Source: Morella rubra (lineage: Eukaryota; Streptophyta; Magnoliopsida; Fagales; Myricaceae). Taken from it: a DNA stretch of 64,000 nucleotides. Below, in pieces: positions 55,277-64,000 of this stretch. Where the stretch lies: positions 1,106,967 through 1,170,966 of the forward strand of contig RXIC02000012.1 of NCBI GenBank assembly GCA_003952965.2, in the 5' to 3' direction. Numbering within the stretch: position 1 is the first letter of the stretch; each line of letters starts with the position of its first letter. The notes beneath the pieces are model-generated. The model saw only the letters and a list, made by a program, of their open reading frames with translations. It had not been told where the DNA came from and searched no databases. Made by a program: the position numbers and the translations under genes.

Positions 55277-56350
55277 TGTAAGTCTGAATAACAACCCAAG
55301 AGGGGGGGTGAATTGGGTTTAATAAATTTTAAAACTTTTACAAGAATTTAAGCAATATAATGATAAAGCATAGAACACAACAAGGAGAGATATGAGCAAG
55401 TAAAAAGAAGAGATGGAGTTAAAGAGATGACACCGTAATTTTAGGTGATTCAGCTAACACTTGCCTACGTCCACCCCCAAGGCTATTTACTTTCTTGGGC
55501 TTCTTTTCACTATTCTTCAAATAGCAAATACACCTTAGCTTCCGAGTGCTAAGGAACCTTTACAAAGCGTTTTACTCTTCAACTCTCTTCACAAATCCCA
55601 AAACCCAAGGGATTTCTTCTACCCACACGAGTAGGACCAGTGTTTACCCAACACTCAAGTGATTTATAAAGGATGGGTACAAAGGAAGATCAAAGAATGG
55701 CTCTTAAAGCCGAATATACAAGTGTAAAGCACAAAGCAGTGCAATAAGACAAAAATCTCAGTAGAAAGCTGAAGTTTGGCAGAGGAATCACAAGCTTTCT
55801 TGGTAGGTGTGGTCTTTTCTCTTCTTCAAAGCACTTTCTCTCTCTAGAAGTTAGGTCGTAGAATAATTGCAAAGTCTATGCGTACGATCCCTGTCTTCTT
55901 TCTCTTTTTCTTCTGGTATTTAAATCTTCTTGACTTCAACGGTCATGAAAGCTTGCAAGAAGGACTGTTGGAGAGGCACTCACATCATTTGAAAATGATT
56001 TGAAGGTTTTGACAAATATTCAAAATTTTCATTAAACCCATGGCATCTGTTGACAGATTGTTGGCATGTGTTGACAGATTGTTAGCATGTGTTGACACAT
56101 CAAAAATTGAATTGGAGTTGAGCTCTTGGGAGTCAGTGCAATGTGTCGACACCATAAAACCAATGTGTCGACACTAGTCTTGGTCTGGAAAAGATGTCTC
56201 AGGTGTAAGTGCAATGTGTCGACACTTATAAGTGCTAGAGAGAAAATCAGCAACTTTAAAATGTCCAAACCATTCCAAAACCTTTTAAAGCACCTACAAA
56301 GGGAAAACTGATCTTCTCAACTTGTATAATGGTATTCAAGTCCTCTTATA
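55277..56350 (-). mobile_element. SIRE LTR, reversed, truncated by a later SIRE insertion
   Basis: TGTAAGTCTGAATAACAACC at 55277 is the complement of an LTR end. It lies directly after GTTTG within the integrase/GAG-pre-integrase region of fragment C1, so it inserted there. U3 has GTCGAC-type motifs at 56040-56230. The LTR is cut at 56350, ~150 bp short of its start, by the element beginning at 56351. Confidence 0.8.
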
Positions 56351-57786
56351 TGTGAGTCCTAGATTAAGGCAACCCAAGAGGGGGGTGAATTGGGTTTCCA
56401 AACTTTTTCGCTTTTAACCCCCAAAACCGTGTTTGCAAAGTAAAGTCTAATTTAGCACAAGTATATTAAAACAACGAGTAAATAAGTGCTAAATGTAAGG
56501 AGTAGGGATAGAGAAGCAAACACGTGATTTTTAGGTGGTTCGGCAAACCCGCCTACATCCACCCCTCAAGCTCCTTCACCGAGCCTTGAGGTTTTCTCAC
56601 TATCTTCAAATAGCATACACTCTAGCTTCCGGTGCTAGAGAACCGTACAAGTGTTTTCCTGGGCTTAACACACAAACCCACCCAAGTGGTTTTTCTGGCT
56701 CACCACTCACAACCTAACCAAGCTTGAGATATACCCTCTCTAAGCTTCTTCTTTAATGAACAACCTCACTAAAGGAATCACTTCTTTTGGATAGGAAGAT
56801 TGAAGAATAAACTCTCTCAAAGAGTGGATATGAAATTGGAAATCTCTATCTCTTGATTCACACAAAGACAAGGATATGAAAGTGTGTTTTGTGTGAATGA
56901 TATGAGAAATATAGAATATGAAGGTTTGGAATATTTCTCAAGTGATCTAAATGATATGTGGTCGTTGTGTATTTATTTTGGACGTTATGAAGGTGTATTT
57001 ATAGGCCACATATGAAAACTAGCCGTTTATAGCCGTTGGGAGTTGTCTGTTAAAACGAGCCGGTCGACCGCTACATGAACCGATCAACCGCTTTAAGTTA
57101 CCGTTTCTCAACGGTCATATTGTCAGAAGCTCAACGGATCTATTTCAAATCAACCGTCGACCGCTATACCAAGCGGTCGAATACCGGTCAACCGCTTCAC
57201 CAGCCGGTGACCTCCTCAACTTAAGCACATGATCCGGTTCAATTAAAACCACGTTTTTGACCTCTTTAAAACACCCAATTTTAAAGACTTACTTCCATAA
57301 GTATAAGAAAGGTTTGGGAGTTTGATTTGGGTGTTTTAAAACCTTTAAAAATATTTTAATCTTAAACAAAAGGTAAAACGATTTATGCACATTTTGAAAG
57401 ATATGCAAGTGTGATTCAAAATCCTTGTCAAAAGTGAAACTAAGAGTTACAAGGTTTATACCCTAAGGTCTTGAAACTTCACTTTTGAGCTCCTTGCATC
57501 TTCTTGATCTTCTTTCTTCAAGTCTTTGGCTCTTTCATCAAAATGTCTTTGTCTTTGAAGATGTCCGTTTTATAAACTTGATCCATTTATTGAAATCATC
57601 AAAATCTCGATTGTGCACAAAAGCCAACATTATAAGCATTTTAGATAGAAAAATACGATCTTTTGAAACATAGTTTTTAGAAAAGAGGATTGACAATATG
57701 AAATATAAAAGTCTTCAAAACACTTAGAATTTTTGTTATCATCAAAATCAATTATGGATTGTTTGCAAAACAACCTTGGGCTAACA
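56351..57786 (-). mobile_element. 3' LTR of the right-hand SIRE element
   Basis: TGTGAGTCCTAGATTAAGGC on the left and CTTGGGCTAACA on the right, 1,436 bp, the longest LTR of this family here. The minus-strand TATA box is the complement of GTATTTATAGG near 56992-57003. Its U3 does not use the TGTCGACACA motif but CGGTCGACCGCT-type words (57058-57225). Confidence 0.85.
57058..57230 (-). promoter_or_regulatory. U3 cluster of CGGTCGACCG-type motifs
   Basis: At least five copies or near copies of CGGTCGACCGCT or CGGTCAACCGCT lie ~60-230 bp upstream of the TATA box on the LTR's own strand. Both this and the TGTCGACACA type are centred on GTCGAC and occupy the same LTR position. Confidence 0.5.
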
Positions 57787-57802
57787 ATCTCCCCCTTTTT
57801 GA
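57787..57802 (-). other. polypurine tract of right-hand SIRE element
   Basis: Minus-strand CAAAAAGGGGGAGAT touches the LTR start. Typical SIRE PPT. Confidence 0.85.
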
Positions 57803-59562
57803 TGATGACAAAACCATTTTAAAAATAACAATTTGCTAACAAATAGAAAAGCTCCCCCTGAGAACAAGCAGGAGTTTTTCATGACATTTTTAGCAAAAAG
57901 GACTTTGAGATTTTACAAAAATTTTGCAAGAGTTTCCTTTGTAAATGGAGGTTTCCCAAAACTTAAAAAACACACTTCTAATCCTTTCTCCAAAACCCCC
58001 AAACTTCCAATATACCAACGGAACACAAGACTTCATATTTTAAGGATTGAGAGTTAGGAATTATTACCTGTAAAGCACAATGAAGTGCAAAGAGATAAGC
58101 ACTTCTCAAAGTTCTTATAGATACCAATGAGATAATCAACAGATATAAGCAAAAACAAATAGTCCATTGGAAGGCAAATAAATACTAGAGCTATTCATTA
58201 GAAACTGGCAAGTCAAAAAATTCAGCCAACAATGATTACAAGGCATATAGAGGACAAACTAAGATAAGTAAGATAAGTACAAAATAGAGAATGTCCTCTA
58301 TAAGAGCTAGAAAGTCAGCAATACACTAAACTTCTCCCCCTTTGGCATCATCAAAAAAAATAGGATAAGGGGAAGATCAAGGGTAGGAGGAGTAGGTCAA
58401 GGGTAATTTTTGGGTTTCTTGATAGGAGGAGGAGGATGCTCGATCTCAAATTTCTTCAGCCATTCCATCCAAGTCGTGGAGAACCAATACGTCCACTTCA
58501 GTACATGAGGACGAAGATTACGATCAAAATCCATCTGCACTTCTGTGGCCTGAACAACATCCTCAGCTGATTTTTGAACAAATGTCTGAAGCTCAGCAGA
58601 TGTGGCTTTGAATTCATTACAGTATCTTGAATCACATTGCTGGCCACATGGATGCTATTGTTGACTTGGTGCTCGAGAGCGCGCATATCCTTATCCAGAG
58701 TACCAAAGCTCAGTATGAGCGGTGAGCAGCTTTTTAATATCGTCAAACCCCGTTTTCATACTGGTGACCATAGCGTTTAAAGTCTGACCCAATCTCTTTG
58801 TTCTTCCTTTATTCATCCATGGAAGCTTCAAGGGAATTTAACCGAGGCACATGAGAACTACCAGTGACCCTCCGTGAGGAATATCCATCAGGAGAGGAGA
58901 AACAGAAGAGGAGTGTTCTCACTTATAGGTGTTCGGGTCCCCATGGGAGTTCTTGCAGTTGCTCCTCTTCCTCATCTTCACTCTCTGCTTCAGAATCTGA
59001 ACCCCCTGCTCTTCCTTTTTGAGGTGTCACAACACCTTTCCTAACCCATTCTTCATCCTCATTTTGCATAAAACCCATCAACCTAAGAGTTTTCTTGTTA
59101 TACTCCTTAGATTCTTTGGGTTTTTCTCTAACTTCCCTGTCATATCAACCTCAAGGGCATGAAACATGTGAGTAAAAACATCCCATAAGGGAGCCCTTGT
59201 TTCTTCTTCTCAGTGGCAGCTTTCATATGATTGAGCATAAGTGACCAAGGTTCATACGTGTGCGAGTAATCAAGCAGTACATTACAAATAATTCTAGGAA
59301 AGTAATGTACTCAAATTTTCCAGTCCTTGGCAAAATAATATTACAAACCATATGATGTAAATCCTTCTATGTATTGACAGATCACTGGCAGTGGGTCTAA
59401 TCACTTCACTAGGGTTGGATTATCCAACACAACCCTAAGAATGTCTATGGGCTCAACTTCAGACATACCTACCATCCATAGGCATCAAAGAACTTCTTTC
59501 CACATTAGGGGCAGAGGACCAAAGCATTCAATGAAGCAACTGACAATCAAGTTGTTTGCCAT
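57803..59562 (-). pseudogene. env-like region, degraded downstream part
   Basis: No long frame survives. A minus-strand frame at 58746-58498 holds DKDMRALEHQVNNSIHVASN, a coiled-coil-like piece comparable to the RLALLEASVTYLRDQ part of the + copy (about 17245). An acidic, Ser/Glu-rich stretch lies at 58960-59060. The last ~500 bp before the PPT is non-coding. Confidence 0.45.
58331..58356 (-). promoter_or_regulatory. internal PPT-like tract
   Basis: Minus-strand GATGATGCCAAAGGGGGAGA, 545 bp from the 3' LTR. Near-identical to the tract at 17701-17727 of the + copy. Confidence 0.4.
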
Positions 59563-59919
59563 TCACATAGCTGTTGCATCATCAGATGTTGAATATTGAA
59601 AGTTTGCATAAACCAACTTCACCAAGTAAACATAACAATTTACTTTCAAATTCACAAAAACACTCCATCCCTGATATTCAAACATCTCTTTAAAATCAAA
59701 CCCATTTTCACTAAACCATTTAAAATCAGCCCAATCCAGCAATGACCTTTCGGTTTCTAAAATCTTGAACAAAACGATTTTTGCAAACCCTGACCTGTAA
59801 ATGCGTGCCTCTGGAGTAGGAGCGGGTTCCTCAGTGCTTTTCCCTTTCTTCCGTGTCCTTGAACTGACAGAGGTGGGCGTTTGATGAGCGGGACGCTTGG
59901 AGAGGCTGGAAGACATCAC
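59563..59919 (-). pseudogene. env-like ORF start, right-hand SIRE element
   Basis: 118 open codons: a basic Ser/Thr-rich start (SSSLSKRPAHQTPTS, then RTRKKGKS) and then WFSENGFDFKEMFEYQGWSV followed by NLKVNCYVYLVKLVYANFQY. This aligns with the + copy (WFSKNGFNFQEMFDAQGWSH, LVKELFANFGF), so the two are the same env-like / plant transposon protein. No signal peptide or membrane segment is seen at this end. The frame closes soon after STSDDATAM. Confidence 0.65.
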
Positions 59920-60089
59920 GGCAGTTTAAGGGCTGTCGAAGGTGAAATTTGTGAACCAGGCAGTGGGTAAAAGGGATTTGTGAGGGAAGAGAGAAAATGA
60001 CACCGTTTGGGAGAGAAATAGGATTCTGTGAGTTGGAGGGAAGATAAGTGCCGAAGCCCTAAAGAGTCACCGGCTAATTTTTACACCTC

Positions 60090-60262
60090 GAAAGATGTGT
60101 CGACACATTGCACATGTTCCCGAATGCATTTTTAAAGGGCTCTCGAAGGAAGGCTTGTGTGTCACACATGATTTATGGTGTCGACACATACTTCCTTAGT
60201 GCAAACTGCATGAAAACCAGAAGTGTTGACACTTGTTTTACCAAGTGTTGACACATGCCATG
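60090..60262 (-). promoter_or_regulatory. GTCGAC cluster between RNase H and env-like ORF
   Basis: TGTCGACACA at about 60097 and 60180, with variants TGTTGACAC at 60223 and 60246 and GTGTCACACATG near 60158. It sits upstream, on the element's strand, of a CT-rich leader and the env-like ATG at 59919, as in the + copy at 15660-15975. Confidence 0.5.
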
Positions 60263-60405
60263 CAAAAAGAATACATACAAAGATTTCACAAGGAATAAGC
60301 AAATGATTATAATAGAAATGAATAGAGAGCAACTTAAGCACAAATCAAAACATGTCCAATGCAATCAATAACATAATTAATATGACAAATTAAGCACAAA
60401 CCAAT

Positions 60406-60810
60406 TTAATCCGAAGGAAATCTCATTCCAATTTCTTGACGAATAAAGCAAAATCTATCCTCATTAAGGGGTTTTGTGAAAATATCCGCCAATTGAAGGT
60501 CGGTATTTACGAACTCAAGAACAATATCCCCTTTTTGAGCATGATCTCGAATAAAATGATGCTTAATCTCAATATGTTTTGTCCTAGAGTGCTGAATTGG
60601 ATTTTTTGTAAGATTAATTGCACTGGTGTTGTCACATTTTATTGGGATGAGAGAATAATGAAGATTAAAATCTTCCAATTGTTGTTTCATCCACAATACT
60701 TGTGCACAACAATTGCCCACGGCAATATACTCGGCTTCCGTGGTTGATAGAGCCACGGAATTTTGTTTCTTACAACACCAAGAGACTAGTGAGGTCCAAG
60801 AAATTGACAT
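60406..60810 (-). pseudogene. copia RNase H, right-hand SIRE element
   Basis: 134 open codons: SWCCKKQNSVALSTTEAEYI, then PIKCDNTSAINLTKNPIQHS, RTKHIEIKHHFIRDHAQKGD and ADIFTKPLNEDRF. All copia RNase H blocks are present, including the Glu of STTEAEY and the Asp of CDN. The N-terminal Asp lies upstream in another frame (60830-61050), after a frame change near 60815. The stop at 60406 is the natural pol end. Confidence 0.85.
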
Positions 60811-61052
60811 GCACCACTAGTACTCTTTCTATCAATTTTACACCCTGCATAATCCGCATCCGAGTATCCTTGTAAATTAAATTCAACACTCTTGGGATAA
60901 AACAAACCAAGATTTTGAGTGCCAACAAGATATCTAAAATTCTTTTACTGCAAGGAGATGAGATTCCTTAGGACATGATTGAAATCTAGCACACATACAT
61001 ACACTAAACATTATATCGGGTCTACTAGCGGTAAGATATAGTAAGGAGCCAA

Positions 61053-61310
61053 TCATACCTCGATATTTGTTTGGTCCACATCCTTACCTTTCTCATCCTT
61101 TTCCATTTTTGTAGATGGACTCATAGGTGTGCTCATAGGTTTTGAATTGTCCATGTTGAATCTTTTGAGGAGATCTCTTGTATACTTAGCTTGATTTATG
61201 AAGATGCCTTCACTACATTGTTTGATTTGGAGCCCAAGAAAGTAGTTCAATTCTCCCATAAGGCTCATCTCAAATTCACCTTGCATAACTTGAGAAAACT
61301 CTTGACACAA
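61053..61310 (-). pseudogene. RT thumb / connection, right-hand SIRE element
   Basis: FEMSLMGELNYFLGLQIKQC, then IFINQAKYTRDLLKRFNMDN and PMSTPMSPSTKMEKDE. This is the conserved segment after YVDD in copia RT. The frame begins just after the YVDDIIFGS motif, which is read from the adjoining sequence at 61330-61360. Confidence 0.85.
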
Positions 61311-61985
61311 AGATTCATTAGTAGATCCAAAAATAATGTCATCAACATATATTTGAACCGTTAATAATCATTTTCTTTTCTTTAGTGAAAAGAGTAGTAT
61401 CAATTTTACCTCGTGAAAAACCATTTTCAATAAGAAAAGAACTTAGACGTTCATACCATGCTCGAGGTGCTTGTTTCAATCCATAAAGCGCTTTTGTGAG
61501 CTTGTACACATGATTTGAAAGCTTTTCATCTTCAAAGCCCGGTGGTTGCTCAACATAACTTCTTCCGTGAGGAATCCATTTAGAAATGCACTTTTTACAT
61601 CCATTTGAAAGAGTTTAAAATCTTTATAACAAGCGAAAGCAGTAACATGCGAATAGATTCTAAACGAGCAACAGGAGCAAAGGTTTCATCAAAATCAATT
61701 CCCTCTTCTTGATTGTAACCTTGGGCTACCAATCTTGCCTTGTTCCTCACTACAACCCGGATTCATCCATTTTGTTTCTAAAAACCCATTTTGTACCAAT
61801 AATTGGATAATCCTTGGGTCTAGGAACTAGATGCCATACTTGGTTTTTCTCAAATTGTTTTAATTCCTCTTCCATAGCATGGATCCAACTTTCATCATCT
61901 TTAGCCTCAAGAAAATTTTTAGGCTCAAGTTGAGAAAGTAAAGCAAAATTATTAGCTTGGTTTAAAGAAGAGCGAGTGCTTACCC
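61311..61985 (-). pseudogene. reverse transcriptase, frameshifted, right-hand SIRE element
   Basis: In consecutive frames the minus strand reads [67 protein letters not shown] and [20 protein letters not shown] is intact. Small deletions near 61985, 61760, 61640, 61555 and 61365 shift the frame. An intact RT from this copy is therefore excluded. Confidence 0.8.
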
Positions 61986-62192
61986 CTTTTCAACATTACC
62001 AATAATTTGCTGAAGAGGATGACTCTTGATGTATCTCCAAGACTTTGGTAGATCATTGTTGACTTGTTGACCTTCTTCTTGTGATTCTTGAGATGCTTGC
62101 TCTTGTACATGTGTTTCTTCCTTATCTTCATTTATAGCAAGTTTCTCAACCTCTTTGTCAAGATCTATAATATCTTCATCATTTCTTTTCAC
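61980..62192 (-). pseudogene. acidic linker between integrase and RT
   Basis: 70 codons rich in Glu/Asp/Gln (NDEDIIDLDKEVEKLAINED), then LPKSWRYIKSHPLQQIIGN. Copia elements have such a low-conservation linker here. It equals 54373-54759 in fragment C1. Confidence 0.65.
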
Positions 62193-62253
62193 AAGATTGT
62201 TAGATTCATCAAAAACAACATGAACTGATTCTTCAACAACTAAAGTACGTTTA

Positions 62254-62901
62254 TTAAAACACGATAAGCTTTACTAGAAGTTGAATAACCAAGAAATATA
62301 CCTTCATCCGCTTTTGCATCGAACTTACCCAAATTGTCCTTGTTGTTGTTGAGCACAAAACATTTGCATCCAAAACATGAAAATAACCAATGTTGGGTTT
62401 TCTATCATTCCATAGCTCATATGGGGTTTTCTTAAGAATAGGTCTAATCATGCAACGGTTCATAACATAACAACTTGTGCTAACTGCTTCAGCCCAGAAG
62501 TAATCAGGCAAGTTGTTTTCACATAGCAAGGTTCTAGCCATTTCTTCAAGAGTCCTATTCTTCCTCTCTACAACACCATTTTGTTGAGGAGTTCTAGGAG
62601 CCGAGAAGTTATGGTTAATACCATTTTCACCACAAAACTTTTCAAAGGAGGAATTTTCAAATTCTTTTCCATGATCACTCCTTATGCTAGAAATAGCAAA
62701 ACCTTTTTCATTTTGAATTCTCTTGCTAAGTTTTTCAAAAGCATGAAAAGCCTCATCTTTATGAGCTAGGAATAGAACCCATGTGAATCTACTGAAATCA
62801 TCAACAACAACAAAGCCATAACGTTTGCCACCCAAACTCAATGTTCGGGTTGGACCAAATAAGTCCATGTGTAGAAGTTGAAGTGGTCTAGAAGTGGACA
62901 C
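62254..62901 (-). pseudogene. integrase core, right-hand SIRE element
   Basis: 215 open codons: HMDLFGPTRTLSLGGKRYGF, FVVVDDFSRFTWVLFLAHKD, ISSIRSDHGKEFENSSFEKF and PRTPQQNGVVERKNRTLEEM. The D, D and E of the catalytic triad are in place (HMDLFG, RSDHGKEF, VERKNRT). The C-terminal end from about residue 180 (VLDANVLCSTTTRT) has shifted out of frame. The ATG given is simply the first in frame; the natural frame continues from the GAG-pre-integrase with a shift near 62900. Confidence 0.85.
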
Positions 62902-63589
62902 ACATTTTTGGGCTTAAAAGAGATTTTGGTTTGTTTGCCTTTTTGACAAGCTGCACAAATTTTGTCTTTTTCAAAAGAAAGATTAGGCAAACCCGAAACA
63001 AGATTTTTTTGGCTAGTTTTGAAATCAAGTCCATGCTTGCATGAGCAAGCCTTCTATGCCACAACCAACTATCCTTGTCATTTAGAGCTGAAAGACATTT
63101 TATATTTTCTGAGGAGATGCTCTCTAAATGAACAATGTACACATTTTCAAATCTATGTCCAACAAACAAGACTTTCTTGCTTTCAATATTCTCAACAAGA
63201 CATATTGATGATTCAAAAATGACTCGGTTTCCCTTGTCACATAATTGACTAATACTCAAGAGATTATGCTTTAAACCATCAACAAGAAGTACATTTTCAA
63301 TAATGGGATTAGGAGACATACCAATGCTTCCAACACCAAGTATTTTACCTTTGCCATTGTCACCAAAGGTAACTGAACCCTTTTCTTTGAAACAAAGAGA
63401 GTTGAACCAACTCTTGTCTCCGGTCATGTGCTTGGAGCATCCACTATCAAGGACCCAATGTTCCTTGGTTTCATTGGACTTCAAGCATTCCTGCAAAAAG
63501 GAATCAATTCTTGATTTTGGTACCCAAATCCTTTTGGGTCCATTGGTGTTAGAAATAAATTCCTTCACCTTATCTTTTTGGATCCACAC
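62888..63589 (-). pseudogene. protease and GAG-pre-integrase, right-hand SIRE element
   Basis: 233 open codons. Near residue 45 HWVLDSGCSKHMTGDKSWFN holds the protease Asp (D-S-G). ILGVGSIGMSP and LLSISQLCDKG complete the protease. From residue 175 SWLWHRRLAHASMDLISKLA is the GAG-pre-integrase zinc motif start. The last ~30 residues are out of frame, so the Cys pair is not read in this frame. Protease and GAG-pre-integrase cut and bind as in other copia elements. Confidence 0.85.
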
Positions 63590-64000
63590 AAATTTGATCC
63601 CATGAGTGGATTTCTTTTAGTTGGACAAGTGTGTGAAATGTGTCCATTCTTTCCACAAAAATTACACATAAATAATGTGGATGATTTAATAATTACATCG
63701 GAGTATAGCTTTTGAAAGAATCATATCCAATCCACTTTTGTTGAAACAACATTTTGGGAACCAAGTAAAATATCAAGGTTTCTTTTTCCTTGAGTGAATC
63801 TTGCAAGATCTTGGTGAGAGAGTCAACTTTCCTTTTTAAGGTGTTTTCAGATTTCAATCATTTGACTCTTCTTGCAAGATTTTCTCATTTTCTTTTGTGA
63901 TTCTTGCAAGATTCTCTCCAAGAGAAGCAACTTGATGTTTCAAGGTATCATTTTCTTGAATAAGTGCATCAAGGTTCTTTTTAGACAACAATACTTTGAA
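63590..64000 (-). pseudogene. gag C-terminal part, right-hand SIRE element (partial)
   Basis: At 63666-63625 the minus strand reads CNFCGKNGHISHTC, a C-x2-C-x4-H-x4-C zinc knuckle of the RNA-binding gag. Upstream, 64000-63760 encodes a coiled-coil-like stretch (DALIQENDTLKHQVASLGEN). The frame breaks twice, at a stop near 63855 and by a shift near 63600 that separates gag from the protease frame. The rest of gag and the 5' LTR lie beyond the window. Confidence 0.75.

Larger units (their letters stand above)
56351..64000 (-). mobile_element. SIRE-type Ty1/copia element, 3' LTR to gag (runs off window)
   Basis: From right to left: gag end with coiled coil and zinc knuckle, protease, GAG-pre-integrase, integrase, linker, RT, RNase H, GTCGAC cluster, env-like region, internal purine tract, PPT, 3' LTR. 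This is the layout of SIRE/Maximus elements. Its LTR inserted into the older LTR at 55277-56350, so it is younger. TTATA (56346-56350) should be the target duplication, with its partner beyond the window. The pol parts need several frameshift changes, so the copy is defective, though the domain residues are mostly kept. Confidence 0.85.

Overview
The window looks like nuclear DNA from a flowering plant, probably a eudicot, and is built almost wholly of transposable-element remains. The evidence is AT-rich intergenic sequence, plant-specific retrotransposon lineages (Tat-type Ty3/gypsy with two RNase H domains, SIRE-type Ty1/copia with an env-like region), a CACTA terminus, a PIF/Harbinger transposase, MITEs with plant-type target duplications, and plant F-box and GRF zinc-finger relics. 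I see no intact host gene, tRNA, rRNA or CRISPR. The species cannot be named from the sequence.

Layout. 1-3.2 kb: broken Tat-type gypsy gag-protease-RT-RNase H-RNase H (+). 4.3-4.4 kb: short F-box fragment (-). 4.485-7.914 kb: long TG...CA LTR-like insertion with a 5-bp target duplication. 8-9.1 kb: probable reversed LTR. 9.1-9.56 kb: GC-rich block. 9.57-10.16 kb: F-box/Sel1-like pseudogene (-). 11.36-15.08 kb: AT-rich minisatellite, then a copia LTR, initiator-Met-tRNA primer site and decayed leader (+). About 15.1-21.92 kb: 3' part of a SIRE-type copia (+), with RNase H, env-like ORF, polypurine tract and an LTR split by a second LTR and a Mutator-like MITE. 21.9-25 kb: purine-rich and unassigned DNA, plus one 88-codon orphan ORF.

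25.6-36.5 kb is the most intricate part. A dispersed ~61-bp tandem repeat (the GGAAGC array) occurs first on + and then inverted, around a GRF zinc-finger relic and a serine-rich ORF. The first array is split by a SIRE solo LTR, which holds a Tourist-like MITE, which holds an LTR-like element. Each of the three insertions has a perfect target duplication. 37.8-42.1 kb: a PIF/Harbinger transposase in two tandem copies, the first split by a reversed SIRE solo LTR. 43.3-45.55 kb: a third long LTR-like insertion. 45.8-46.14 kb: another GGAAGC array. 46.21-48.85 kb: left part of a CACTA transposon rich in GTTCGAACG-like words.

48.87-53.1 kb: reversed copia LTRs and pol debris with the same AT-rich minisatellite. 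53.13-55.28 kb: reversed SIRE pol fragment. 55.28-56.35 kb: reversed SIRE LTR, cut by a better-preserved reversed SIRE element (56,351 to beyond 64,000) read right to left as gag, protease, integrase, RT, RNase H, env-like, PPT, 3' LTR. Its pol genes carry several frameshifts.

Main idea for follow-up: SIRE copies carry clusters of a GTCGAC-centred palindrome (TGTCGACACA type) both in LTR U3, 115-125 bp upstream of the TATA box, and again between RNase H and the env-like ORF. This suggests a shared cis-regulatory module, and possibly separate expression of the env-like ORF.
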